Source: Streptomyces sp. DH5 (GTDB taxonomy: Bacteria; Actinomycetota; Actinomycetes; Streptomycetales; Streptomycetaceae). Taken from it: DNA of 64,000 bases. Where the stretch lies: assembly GCF_020873915.1 (NCBI RefSeq), contig NZ_JAHWGP010000021.1, forward strand, positions 85,463 to 149,462, written 5' to 3'. The position numbers and the translations under genes were made by a program. The notes under the pieces were generated by a model. It searched no databases. It was not told the origin of the DNA and saw only the letters and a list, made by a program, of their open reading frames with translations. Below, piece by piece: positions 56,817 through 63,806 of the stretch. Each line of letters begins with the position of its first letter. Position 1 is the stretch's first letter.

Positions 56817-57395
56817 ACAGGGCACCTACCCCCGATGACGCGAGTCGGGCCGAAGACCGGCTGAGCCATGACGTCCGCGCACAGTCGGGGGACCATGCCA
56901 CCTCTGGCACACCCCCGAAGACGGACAGCTGTTCACCAACAAGCGTGGAGGAGTGCACGGCTCCTTCACCGCCCTCCCCCATGTGTTGATGCCCGTCGGC
57001 CCCACGTCCGGGGGCCGTTCCCGCGCACCCACGTCCGGGGGCCGTTCCCGCGCACCCACGTCCGGGGGCCGTTCCCGCGCACCCACGTCATGCAGAGCGC
57101 CCCGGCCATGGCAACCAGCACCACTCGACACGGTGCAACCAGCCCAGGGAGACCACCGCCATCACGACGAAAAGACCGTGATCAGCACGGCCACGCCCAG
57201 GCCGGCAATGTTGTCGTCCACGTACTGCAGGGTCCGTCGCCAGCACGACACGACCATCTTCGACATAAACGGCAGCGAAGCGCCCTGTGTCTCCGACCAT
57301 GCTCTTTGCTGCCCCGCCCTCGCGACCGCAGACCGAGCCTTGTGGGGCTGCATCAAGCAGCCACGAGGTACCAGCAGCACGGTGCGTGGCGAGCC
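56817..57395. other. Gene-poor stretch with a 27-bp triple repeat
   Basis: About 580 bp without a reliable gene. Fragments of good codon use on the minus strand (VYVEDGRVVLATDPA at about 57210-57290 and DDNIAGLGVAVLITVFSS at about 57165-57220, in different frames) suggest a decayed small protein with one membrane span. The tandem repeat at 57004-57084 is listed separately. Confidence 0.45.
57004..57084. repeat. Three exact tandem copies of a 27-bp unit
   Basis: The unit ACGTCCGGGGGCCGTTCCCG plus CGCACCC is present three times in perfect tandem and followed by the first five bases of a fourth. 27 is a multiple of 3, so it extends open frames on both strands (minus reads GARERPPDV repeats). 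Recent duplication is implied by identity. Confidence 0.85.
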
Positions 57396-57587
57396 CTACA
57401 TCAAATGGTCGGCCTTGCCGGCCTTGATGTCGGTGATGAGGGTGCGCAGGGCGTCAATGGAGTCGGTGAGGTAGCGCTCCTCCTGACCGGCAACGGCTAT
57501 GTACCCGTTGCCGTCGGCGTCGGTGCCTAGGCGGAAGCAGTTGCTAGCGTCCTGGCAGAAGGGAGCTTCCCAGCTGATGTCAGGCAT
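57396..57587 (-). CDS. DUF397-like small protein
   Basis: 63 residues: MPDISWEAPFCQDASNCFRL, then GNGYIAVAG and a helical C-terminus DALRTLITDIKAGK. Typical of the DUF397-type small partners that follow WhiJ/AbaA-type XRE regulators in Streptomyces. The gene lies 11 nt after the XRE stop, on the same strand. Thought to bind or antagonise the XRE protein; that role is an inference from other clusters. Confidence 0.7.
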   Translation of the reverse strand: MPDISWEAPFCQDASNCFRLGTDADGNGYIAVAGQEERYLTDSIDALRTLITDIKAGKADHLM

Positions 57588-57598
57588 GACCGACTCTC

Positions 57599-58450
57599 CT
57601 AGAGGCTTCGTGAAATGGCATGCATGAGGTCGAGGGTCGCCTCCGGTCTGAGCGCAATCCTCTGCATGCCGTCGAGTTGCAGACGGTACTTGCACAAATG
57701 GGCGCCTGAGTGCAGGAATTCCCCAGCCGTGGTGCGATCCAGTTGCACGGTGTCGAGCTGCGGCACCTGGCCGAGGGCGTACAGGATGGCCTGGCCCGAA
57801 CCCGGGAAGGCTCCCGCAGAGAAGGGGATGGCCTGAATCGTGACGTTGTCACGGTCTGTGGCTGCCATGAGGTGGCCAAGTTGTTCTCGCAGCACCGCGC
57901 GCCCACCGACTTCGATCCGCAGGGCGGCTTCATGAATGATCAGTGCGTAATCGGGAGCTCCTGGCCGGTCGATGACCTGATGCCTTCGTACGCGGTGGGC
58001 GACTCTGGCTTCGAACTCCTCCACGGGCAATGGCGGGATGGCGGCCTGGAAGAGAGCCCGCGCGTAGGCGTCGGTCTGGAACTGGCCAGGCATGTGCGTC
58101 ATCGTGCTTACGAGCAAGCCCTCGGCATGCCACTCCAACTCGGCGATGTCTAGAAAGGTCGCGGGCAGAAGGTCGCGGTACTCCTCCCACCAGCCGATCG
58201 TGCGGTCGCCGCACATGGCGACCAGAGCATCCACCAGGGCCTGGTCCGTGCACTCGTACCGGTGAGCAATCCGCCGGACTCGCTCCGGGCTGACGCCGTG
58301 ACGCCCCGCTTCCGTGCTGGTGATCACGGTCCGCTTCGTCTCCAGCAGTGTGGCGGCCTGTTCGGTGGACAGTCCTGCCCCTTCCCGTAGCTTGCGAAGC
58401 TCCGCGCCCAGACGCTGCTGACGGGCGGTCGGATGACTCCTTGGCGGCAT
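57599..58450 (-). CDS. XRE-family regulator with DUF5753 domain (WhiJ/AbaA cluster type)
   Basis: 283 residues. The XRE HTH is in LRKLREGAGLSTEQAATLLE and TKRTVITSTEAGRHGVSPER (about 17-60). The rest is DUF5753, including HMPGQFQTDAYARALFQAAI and YRLQLDGMQRIALRPEATLD. Such regulators come with a DUF397 protein and an ATPase-like protein, both found here, and control differentiation or antibiotic production. ATG 58450. Read divergently from the ATPase-like gene. Confidence 0.85.
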   Translation of the reverse strand: MPPRSHPTARQQRLGAELRKLREGAGLSTEQAATLLETKRTVITSTEAGRHGVSPERVRRIAHRYECTDQALVDALVAMCGDRTIGWWEEYRDLLPATFLDIAELEWHAEGLLVSTMTHMPGQFQTDAYARALFQAAIPPLPVEEFEARVAHRVRRHQVIDRPGAPDYALIIHEAALRIEVGGRAVLREQLGHLMAATDRDNVTIQAIPFSAGAFPGSGQAILYALGQVPQLDTVQLDRTTAGEFLHSGAHLCKYRLQLDGMQRIALRPEATLDLMHAISRSL

Positions 58451-58691
58451 GTGTTCCCTCTCGTCGTGTGCGGCCCAGTGCGCTGCGAAGCGAAGGCATC
58501 CAACGGACCTTCAGGATTTGGTAGCACATGTACCCCCTGCTGTCCTACTGTGAGTATCGCGCAAGTTATACAACGCGATGCCGGAAGCGCACCGCGCGAG
58601 CATGCCCGCCTGCCCTGGAGCGGGTGTGTCCGCGCCCAGGGCGGTAGGCCACCGGCGAGCCCAACCCTCACGCACAACAACGGAGTTCGCC

Positions 58692-59105
58692 ATGCCCGAG
58701 ATTCCCCTCGTACCCGTCCACTGGCACTTCCCCGCCCACCCCGCATCTGTGCGACGAGCCCGTAACGCCGTCGCCGCCTCCCTACCCCACGCCCTCCGCC
58801 CGCACCTCGGAGACGACCTCGGCCTGCTGACCTCCGAACTGGTCACTAACGCCATCCGCCACGGCGCCTGCCGGGACGACGAAGACGTCATCGAACTCGT
58901 CCTGTGGCCGGCCGACGGACACTACTGGCTCGCCGTCTCCGACCCCGGCACCGGCAGGCTCCTCCTGACCTGCCCGGACGCGGAAGCCGAGAACGGCCGG
59001 GGCCTGCTCCTCGTCGACCACCTCGCCACCACCTGGACCGTCCGCCCCCGCCCCACGCGCGGAACATCCGTCATCGCAGGCCTCGCCGTCGGTCAGGCCG
59101 GTTGA
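58692..59105 (+). CDS. RsbW-like ATP-binding regulator (WhiJ-cluster type)
   Basis: 137-residue HATPase protein. N-box LGLLTSELVTNAIRHGA, G1 LAVSDPGTGRLLL, G2 GRGLLLVDHLATTW. Unlike UshX it keeps all three boxes. The N-terminal strand WHFPAHPASVRRARNAVA is typical of the RsbW-like regulators found divergent to XRE-DUF5753 genes. ATG 58692 with GGAG. Possible anti-sigma or kinase activity is not established. Confidence 0.82.
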   Translation: MPEIPLVPVHWHFPAHPASVRRARNAVAASLPHALRPHLGDDLGLLTSELVTNAIRHGACRDDEDVIELVLWPADGHYWLAVSDPGTGRLLLTCPDAEAENGRGLLLVDHLATTWTVRPRPTRGTSVIAGLAVGQAG

Positions 59106-59119
59106 CACGGCTACACCGC

Positions 59120-59216
59120 CAGACCTTGACCACCCGCACAGCGCTGCCATGTCATCAGCGTCGAAGGTGAGGACGGTGACGGGGCCGGCCGCGGTGAGGG
59201 CGGTGGCGCTGAACAT
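59120..59216 (-). pseudogene. C-terminal remnant of a PIN-domain (VapC-like) toxin
   Basis: The minus-strand peptide MFSATALTAAGPVTVLTFDA followed by DDMAALCG matches the typical PIN-domain end (ATAL, VTVLTSDPDDMAAL). The rest of a toxin gene is absent upstream, and the frame continues antisense to the ATPase-like gene. A small decayed fragment; low certainty. Confidence 0.35.
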
Positions 59217-59504
59217 GGGCGCCTATGGCGCATGTAGCCGTGGAGACCGGCTCATCGAGGAGCACGGGCACCAGACTTCGAGCCCTCGGATTAATCCGGA
59301 GGCTTTCGCCGTTCAACCGTTGCAGTGCACCTAGCTTCGACGAGTGGATGGAACACGAGGGCGTGCGGCCCGGATGCCTCCGGGACATGGTGGGCGACGT
59401 GCAACGGTCACTGGTGGAGTCTCGCGCCACGACGTGATGAACGACCGCTGACCTGTGTCCTCGTCGCCCGTCGCCAGCCCAAGGCACACGGCGCTCATAC
59501 GCAG
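59217..59504. other. Gene-free stretch before the tRNA remnant
   Basis: About 290 bp with mixed composition and no coding signal; codon bias is absent in all frames. It marks the transition from core genes to the accessory region. Confidence 0.4.
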
Positions 59505-59542
59505 AGACCCCGTTCTCAGCGTTGCCGCTGCTGACGGGGTCT
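59505..59542 (-). terminator. Hairpin downstream of the tRNA remnant
   Basis: AGACCCCGT and ACGGGGTCT form a 9-bp stem with a 20-nt loop. It lies 16-54 nt beyond the 3' end of the tRNA-like sequence reading leftward. The position and GACCCCGT arms are usual for Streptomyces tRNA terminators. Confidence 0.55.
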
Positions 59543-59557
59543 TCGGGCACCCCATGC

Positions 59558-59606
59558 TGGGTGCCCCGGCAGGATCCGAACCCGGGGCACACGGCTCCGG
59601 AGGCCC
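59558..59606 (-). other. 3' half of a decayed tRNA-Arg(CCG), candidate att site
   Basis: Read on the minus strand this gives the anticodon loop CCTCCGGAG (anticodon CCG), the GCCGTGTG junction, the GGGTTCGGATCC T-loop-like sequence, and an end in GGGGCACCCA. That order matches the 3' half of actinobacterial tRNA-Arg(CCG). The 5' half (acceptor and D-arm) is missing and the T-stem is mismatched, so it is not functional. Integrases target exactly this half, so this is best read as the chromosomal junction (attR-like) of an integrated element. Confidence 0.55.
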
Positions 59607-59648
59607 AATCCCTACCCAGCATCCCCGCAGGTCACGGCCTCATGCACT

Positions 59649-60537
59649 GAGCCCTTTCCAACCTGTCGACGGAGGTTGGAAGTTGGGCTGACAACGGGGT
59701 GAAGCCCCTGGTAGATGAGTTTTCGACCAAGAGAACCGTCTCCACCAGAGGCTTCACATGCTTGTTTACCCGTCCGGCATCGACGTGTCCAGCTCTGCCC
59801 TTCGCTTCCTCGCTCAGGAGTTGCGGCGGCACCGCCGTGCGATCGGCTCCCGCTGGCGACGGCTGAATACCGGCCGCCAGGCCCTCCTCACCCTTGCCCA
59901 CCTGCGGATGGGCCACACGTATGCCCAGCTCGCGGCCGGATTCGGCGTCGGAACCACGACCGCGTACCGCTACGTCACCGAGGCCGTCGACCTCCTGGCC
60001 GCCCTCGCACCCACCCTGGCCGACGCCGTCCGCACCGCGTCGACGAAGGCGTATCTGCTCCTGGACGGCACACTCCTGCCAATCGACCGCATCGCCGCGG
60101 ACCGGCCGTACTACTCCGGCAAACACAAGAGGCACGGGATGAACGTGCAGGTCCTCGCGGATCCCTTCGGCCGGCTGCTGTGGGCCTCACCGGCCCTGCC
60201 CGGCGCCGTGCACGACGTCCGCGCAGCCCGCGAACACGGCATCGTCGACGCCCTCGCCGAGGCCGGCATCCAGTGCTGGGCCGACAAGGGTTACCGGGGT
60301 GCCGGCAGCACGGTCCGCATCCCGTGCTGGGGACGGTGGGAGGCTCTCTCCGCAGGCCAGAAGGCGGTGAACCGGTCCCACGCGAAGATCCGGGCCCTCG
60401 TCGAGCAGGCCGTCGCCACCCTCAAGTCCTGGCGGCTCCTCCGCAAACTGCGGTGCTCGACCACCCGGATCACCAGCCTCGTTCAGGCCGTCCTCACCCT
60501 GCATCTGACCAGCTCAGGGTGAAGGTGGAAAGGGCTC
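59649..60537 (+). mobile_element. Complete 889-bp IS element of the IS5 group, flanked by ACT duplication
   Basis: Left end GAGCCCTTTCCA at 59649-59660; right end TGGAAAGGGCTC at 60526-60537, a perfect 12-bp inverted repeat. ACT occurs immediately outside both ends (59646-59648 and 60538-60540), which is the target duplication. One transposase gene fills the element. Size and layout are close to IS112 of Streptomyces albus as I recall it. It appears intact, hence recently active. Confidence 0.85.
59758..60522 (+). CDS. DDE transposase of the IS5 group
   Basis: 254 residues. N-terminal HTH with LRMGHTYAQLAAGFGVGTTT and AYRYVTEAVDLLAALA. DDE core: first Asp in LLLDGTLLPIDR, second in PGAVHDVRAAREHG, Glu in AKIRALVEQAVATLKSW. 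Downstream half ends SLVQAVLTLHLTSSG. The frame is uninterrupted, so probably functional. ATG 59758 sits about 110 bp inside the left end. Confidence 0.9.
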   Translation: MLVYPSGIDVSSSALRFLAQELRRHRRAIGSRWRRLNTGRQALLTLAHLRMGHTYAQLAAGFGVGTTTAYRYVTEAVDLLAALAPTLADAVRTASTKAYLLLDGTLLPIDRIAADRPYYSGKHKRHGMNVQVLADPFGRLLWASPALPGAVHDVRAAREHGIVDALAEAGIQCWADKGYRGAGSTVRIPCWGRWEALSAGQKAVNRSHAKIRALVEQAVATLKSWRLLRKLRCSTTRITSLVQAVLTLHLTSSG

Positions 60538-60627
60538 ACTGCCTTCGGTCGATTGCCCGTCCACGGATAGTCCACAGCGTGGGATCTGATACTGACGTAC
60601 TGACGACGCGGGTGGGAAACTGAGGTC

Positions 60628-61059
60628 GTGGCTTCCCTCTTGCCGTCGTCTCCCGCAGTTACCGCCCGAATGAGTCGGCAGGCTCGGCGCGACACACCCC
60701 AGGAGCTGGCCGTTCGACGGATCCTGCATCGTGCTGGATTGCGTTACCGCATCCACGTCCCGGTGCCTAGCATGCCCCGACGAAGCGTCGACATCGCCTT
60801 CACCAGGCAGAAGGTCGCTGTCTTCCTTGACGGTTGTTTCTGGCACAGCGGCCCCGACCATGCGACCAGCCCGAAGGCGAATGCCGATTGGTGGCGGACG
60901 AAGCTGGACCGCAACATGACCCGAGATCGCGAGACTACCGAGTACCTGAGCGCCTTGGGTTGGGTTGTCTTGCGCTTCTGGGAGCACGAGGTACCGGACG
61001 CAGTCGCCAAGCGGGTTCGCGACGTGGTGGCGAACCGCCGCCAGGCCGTCGCCCGGTGA
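60628..61059 (+). CDS. vsr: Vsr-type very-short-patch mismatch endonuclease
   Basis: 143 residues of the Vsr family that nicks 5' of the T in a T:G mismatch formed by deamination of 5-methylcytosine. Conserved segments: SRQARRDTPQELAVRRILHR, the catalytic VDIAFTRQKVAVFLDGCFWH and HSGPDH, KLDRNMTRDRETTEYL, and GWVVLRFWEHEV. All expected Vsr landmarks are present. Its pairing with a C5-cytosine methyltransferase gene 1.3 kb away fits. GTG start 60628, or ATG 60670. Confidence 0.9.
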   Translation: MASLLPSSPAVTARMSRQARRDTPQELAVRRILHRAGLRYRIHVPVPSMPRRSVDIAFTRQKVAVFLDGCFWHSGPDHATSPKANADWWRTKLDRNMTRDRETTEYLSALGWVVLRFWEHEVPDAVAKRVRDVVANRRQAVAR

Positions 61060-61343
61060 TCCCAGTGGCAACCGGAGCAGCGGACCGACGGTGTCTTCAT
61101 GTCAGCCTTCCGCTGCCAGCAGCTTCGGAGGGGTCGCGCCTGCTACACATCTCAGCAGGTCAGCATGGTGTAGGTGGCCCCTGACCGGTCCTCGATTGAG
61201 CCACATCCGCGGGGCGGCGTAAATCGTGGCTCGCCTGCTACCGGTGCCCACACACGGAGCGGTAGCCAGTGTGCGGGGAATTTCATGTTGGGCGACCTAC
61301 TGCAAGCTCCAAGTGTGAGCCAAATACAGACCGCCTACTGCGA
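61060..61343. other. Gene-free stretch between vsr and the nuclease gene
   Basis: 284 bp with moderate GC and no coding signal. Convergent ends of vsr (rightward) and the fused nuclease (leftward) meet here. No clean hairpin identified. Confidence 0.4.
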
Positions 61344-62297
61344 CTAAATCGTCAATTGATTCCCGTCTCCGTAGTCGCCTGTTCGGCGCGCGTAGGGAAG
61401 GAACTCGGGCGCATAGAAAACTCTCGTCATTTCCTTGAAAGCGCTACTCTTTATTGTGGCAGTCTTGCCGCTGTCGCCGGCGGTGTTACTTATCGAAAAG
61501 TCCTCTTCCCGCAACGTTCCGCAGCGTACCTCCCAGATCCAGGGCGTATCTCCACGATTCTCTTTTCCTCTGGTGTAAATTCCGTCCCTCGTCGCGAGGA
61601 CGTAGCGGAATGTAAGGTAGGTGCCAGCCTTCGGCAGGTGACCCTTAGGGGTATTAGTTTCCAAGGCCGTTTTCAGTTCAAGGTCTGGCAAATCCTCAAA
61701 TTGTGGAACAAGGTCAGGAAAAGCGTGTGGGCGGTTCCGTTTGTAAGCTCCGCCAGAGGCGGCGGCAAAGCCAGCACCGAGAAGATTACCGATCATGCTG
61801 GACAAATTCGCAAGCTCAACGAGACCAGATACAGGCGGGCTACCCTTCGACCTCAGTTCATCGTCTATTAGGTCAAGGGTTTCGTACGTCTCTTCGATTG
61901 CTCCGATGATCGCCTCTACCCCAACCCCCGTAAGGGTGTGAAAGAGGTGGCCATTCTCGCTATGCCGCGGGTTGACAATGCGCTTACTCGCACGTGGAAT
62001 CACTACGGCCGAGGAGGTCGTGGTCGGGCCATCAATGGAGGCCGTAATCTCCCGCTCGGCAAAAGCGATAAGATCTGACAATCGCATGTCGAACGCGGAT
62101 GCAAGGCGGGATGCGGCTGCCACGGAAAGCAGCCGTTCACCTCGTTCAACCAGGCCGATCGTTGTACGGTGCAGGCCGGCGCGATCTGCCAGGTCTTCTA
62201 GGGTCAGGCGCTCGGACTGACGGAGCTCTGCCACCGCACGAGCTACCGCCAGGGCGAGCGTCGTTGGCTCTTCGATGCCATGATTCACAGTCAGCAT
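61344..62297 (-). CDS. Fused HTH controller and PD-(D/E)xK restriction endonuclease
   Basis: 317 residues. An XRE-type HTH occupies about 17-83 (RLTLEDLADRAGLHRTTIGL, VERGERLLSVAAASRLASAF), as in restriction controller (C) proteins. The rest, about 105-317, contains a nuclease-type core: P194-D195 in NRPHAFPDL, and E207-x-K209 in PDLELKTALE, the PD-Xn-ExK pattern of type II restriction enzymes, followed by NTPKGHLPKAGTYLTFRYVL. It lies 69 bp from the divergent C5-methyltransferase and shares with it the C-box-like palindrome. GC content is visibly lower than chromosomal genes. I start at ATG 62297; a GTG 9 nt further in is possible and no ribosome site is clear. Specific restriction family not identified. 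Confidence 0.75.
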   Translation of the reverse strand: MLTVNHGIEEPTTLALAVARAVAELRQSERLTLEDLADRAGLHRTTIGLVERGERLLSVAAASRLASAFDMRLSDLIAFAEREITASIDGPTTTSSAVVIPRASKRIVNPRHSENGHLFHTLTGVGVEAIIGAIEETYETLDLIDDELRSKGSPPVSGLVELANLSSMIGNLLGAGFAAASGGAYKRNRPHAFPDLVPQFEDLPDLELKTALETNTPKGHLPKAGTYLTFRYVLATRDGIYTRGKENRGDTPWIWEVRCGTLREEDFSISNTAGDSGKTATIKSSAFKEMTRVFYAPEFLPYARRTGDYGDGNQLTI

Positions 62298-62324
62298 CCG
62301 AGCAGGTAGCGGCAAGAAGGTCCA

Positions 62325-62340
62325 GGAGACTATAGTCTCC
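62325..62340. promoter_or_regulatory. C-box-like palindrome with divergent -10 boxes
   Basis: GGAGACTATAGTCTCC is a perfect 16-bp palindrome between the divergent nuclease and methyltransferase genes. GACT/AGTC arms match the C-box consensus bound by restriction-modification controller proteins (GACT-N3-AGTC type). On both strands the centre reads TATAGT, a good -10 box. A start site about 6 bp downstream would leave about 25 nt of leader before the ATG on either side. Binding would therefore switch both promoters at once. Confidence 0.75.
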
Positions 62341-62366
62341 ACCGGATCTGATCGAGGGAGACGCGC

Positions 62367-63587
62367 ATGGGAAAGCACAAGGTCATGGATCTCTTCTGTG
62401 GCACTGGCGGGTTCTCGAAGGGCTTCGAGAACGCCGGTGACTACGAAGTCGTCTACGGCATCGACCTGCTGCCACAGTCAATCGAGACATTCCGCCTCAA
62501 TCACGGCGATGCGCTCGCGATGTCAGGGGACATCCGCAAGGTGGCGCGAGCGGACGTTGCCAATCGATTGAACTTGCGGCGAGGTGAAGTGGACGTGATC
62601 GTCGGGGGTCCGCCTTGTCAGGGTTTTTCATCGATTCGCCCCAATCGATCCACAAACTATGACGACCCCCGGAACAACCTATTTGAGGAATTTGCTGCCT
62701 ATGTCGGATTTTGGCGGCCGAAGGTCTTCGTGTTTGAGAATGTTGTTGGCCTGGCGACGCACAAAAAGGGGGAGGATCTTGAGGCTGTTCAGGAGGCTTT
62801 CTCCGCCCTCGGGTATGAGACTGATTGGCGTATCCTGAACGCTGGTCACTTCGGCGTTCCTCAGAAGCGGGAGCGGCTCATTCTCATTGGCTCAGAGCCG
62901 GGTATTCCAATTCGCTGGCCAAGTCCGACGCATAGTGGAAAATTCCGTACCATTGGCGTTCGCGATGCTTCTCGCATGCTCAGGCCGCAGGAACCGAATC
63001 TGTTTGATGCTGATGCGGTGGTGCTGCCTCCGGCGCTCACGGTGATGGAAGCGATTGGCGATTTGCCTCCTATTGCCAGCGGTGAAGAAGCACTCAACTA
63101 TGACCGCCCACCTCAGAACGAATACCAGAGGGATCGCCGGGTGGGCGCGGCCGATCTGACGCTGCATGCTTCAACGCGCCATAGCGCGAAGATGCTGGAA
63201 ATTATTCGCCATGCCGGTCCGAATATTTCGAGCATCCCCTCTCATCTTATTACGAGTGGATTCTCAAGCTGCTACTCCCGGCTTGAGGCCGACGAGCCTG
63301 CCCCGACTATCACCGTGAATTTCGTTCATCCAGCCTCGAACAAGTGCATCCACCCTGTACTGGATCGGGCTCTGACCCCACGAGAGGGTGCGCGGATTCA
63401 ATCATTCGATGATGACTTTAAGTTCGCCGGGGCTAACAGGAATATCATTGCGAAGCAGATTGGAAATGCTGTTCCTCCGTTGCTGGGGAAGGTCATCGCA
63501 GAGGCGGTTTCCCGCATGCTCGGCAGCGGACAGGAAGCCGATAGTGTCGACGGTACGACCGGTGAGGTTCCGGTACCGGTCGGCTGA
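62367..63587 (+). CDS. DNA C5-cytosine methyltransferase
   Basis: 406 residues. Motif I MDLFCGTGGFSKGF, motif IV with the catalytic Cys in GGPPCQGFSSIR, motif VI FVFENVVGL, motif VIII QKRERLILIG, motif X QIGNAVPPLLGKVI. The target-recognition region is about 240-350 (SSCYSRLEADEPAPTITVNF lies near its end). It methylates cytosine at C5 and should protect DNA from the divergent nuclease. GAGGGAG before ATG 62367. GC content is clearly below the chromosomal average. The recognition sequence cannot be derived from sequence alone. Confidence 0.93.
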   Translation: MGKHKVMDLFCGTGGFSKGFENAGDYEVVYGIDLLPQSIETFRLNHGDALAMSGDIRKVARADVANRLNLRRGEVDVIVGGPPCQGFSSIRPNRSTNYDDPRNNLFEEFAAYVGFWRPKVFVFENVVGLATHKKGEDLEAVQEAFSALGYETDWRILNAGHFGVPQKRERLILIGSEPGIPIRWPSPTHSGKFRTIGVRDASRMLRPQEPNLFDADAVVLPPALTVMEAIGDLPPIASGEEALNYDRPPQNEYQRDRRVGAADLTLHASTRHSAKMLEIIRHAGPNISSIPSHLITSGFSSCYSRLEADEPAPTITVNFVHPASNKCIHPVLDRALTPREGARIQSFDDDFKFAGANRNIIAKQIGNAVPPLLGKVIAEAVSRMLGSGQEADSVDGTTGEVPVPVG

Positions 63588-63806
63588 AAGGCTAAGGATT
63601 GAGTGGCGGGTTTGATGGCCCGGTCAAGCGCGAGGAAAGCGCTTGAGGTCGGTGGAGCGGCTTTGGGTTGGAGCTGCTTTGGCGCGAGTGATCATGGCCC
63701 CGTAAGCTTTCGGCGCGTCGGGCAGTCTGTGGACCTGCCCGGGAAAGCACGACGTTGGGGCCATGATCTGCGAGGCTCGCGCCAAAGTGGCGTCTTAGTA
63801 CTCCAG
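63588..63806. repeat. Gene-free stretch containing a long nested hairpin
   Basis: Arms: TTTGGCGCGAG (63678-63688) with CTCGCGCCAAA (63776-63786), GATCATGGCCCC (63690-63701) with GGGGCCATGATC (63757-63768), GCTTTC (63706-63711) with GAAAGC (63743-63748), GGGCAG (63720-63725) with CTGCCC (63735-63740). All are nested in order, giving one 109-nt imperfect stem. It lies between the methyltransferase stop and the transposase end. It could be an IS end, a terminator or a small non-autonomous element. Confidence 0.8.

Noticed and set aside
57004-57084. 27-bp repeats considered as a CRISPR array
   Set aside because: The copies are directly adjacent, with no unique spacers.
59558-59640. Full functional tRNA gene on the minus strand
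   Set aside because: The acceptor and D-arm sequence is missing and the T-stem is mismatched; only the 3' half is recognisable.
61269-61871. 200-codon plus-strand frame opposite the fused nuclease
   Set aside because: No start site and no family; the opposite strand shows HTH and nuclease motifs.
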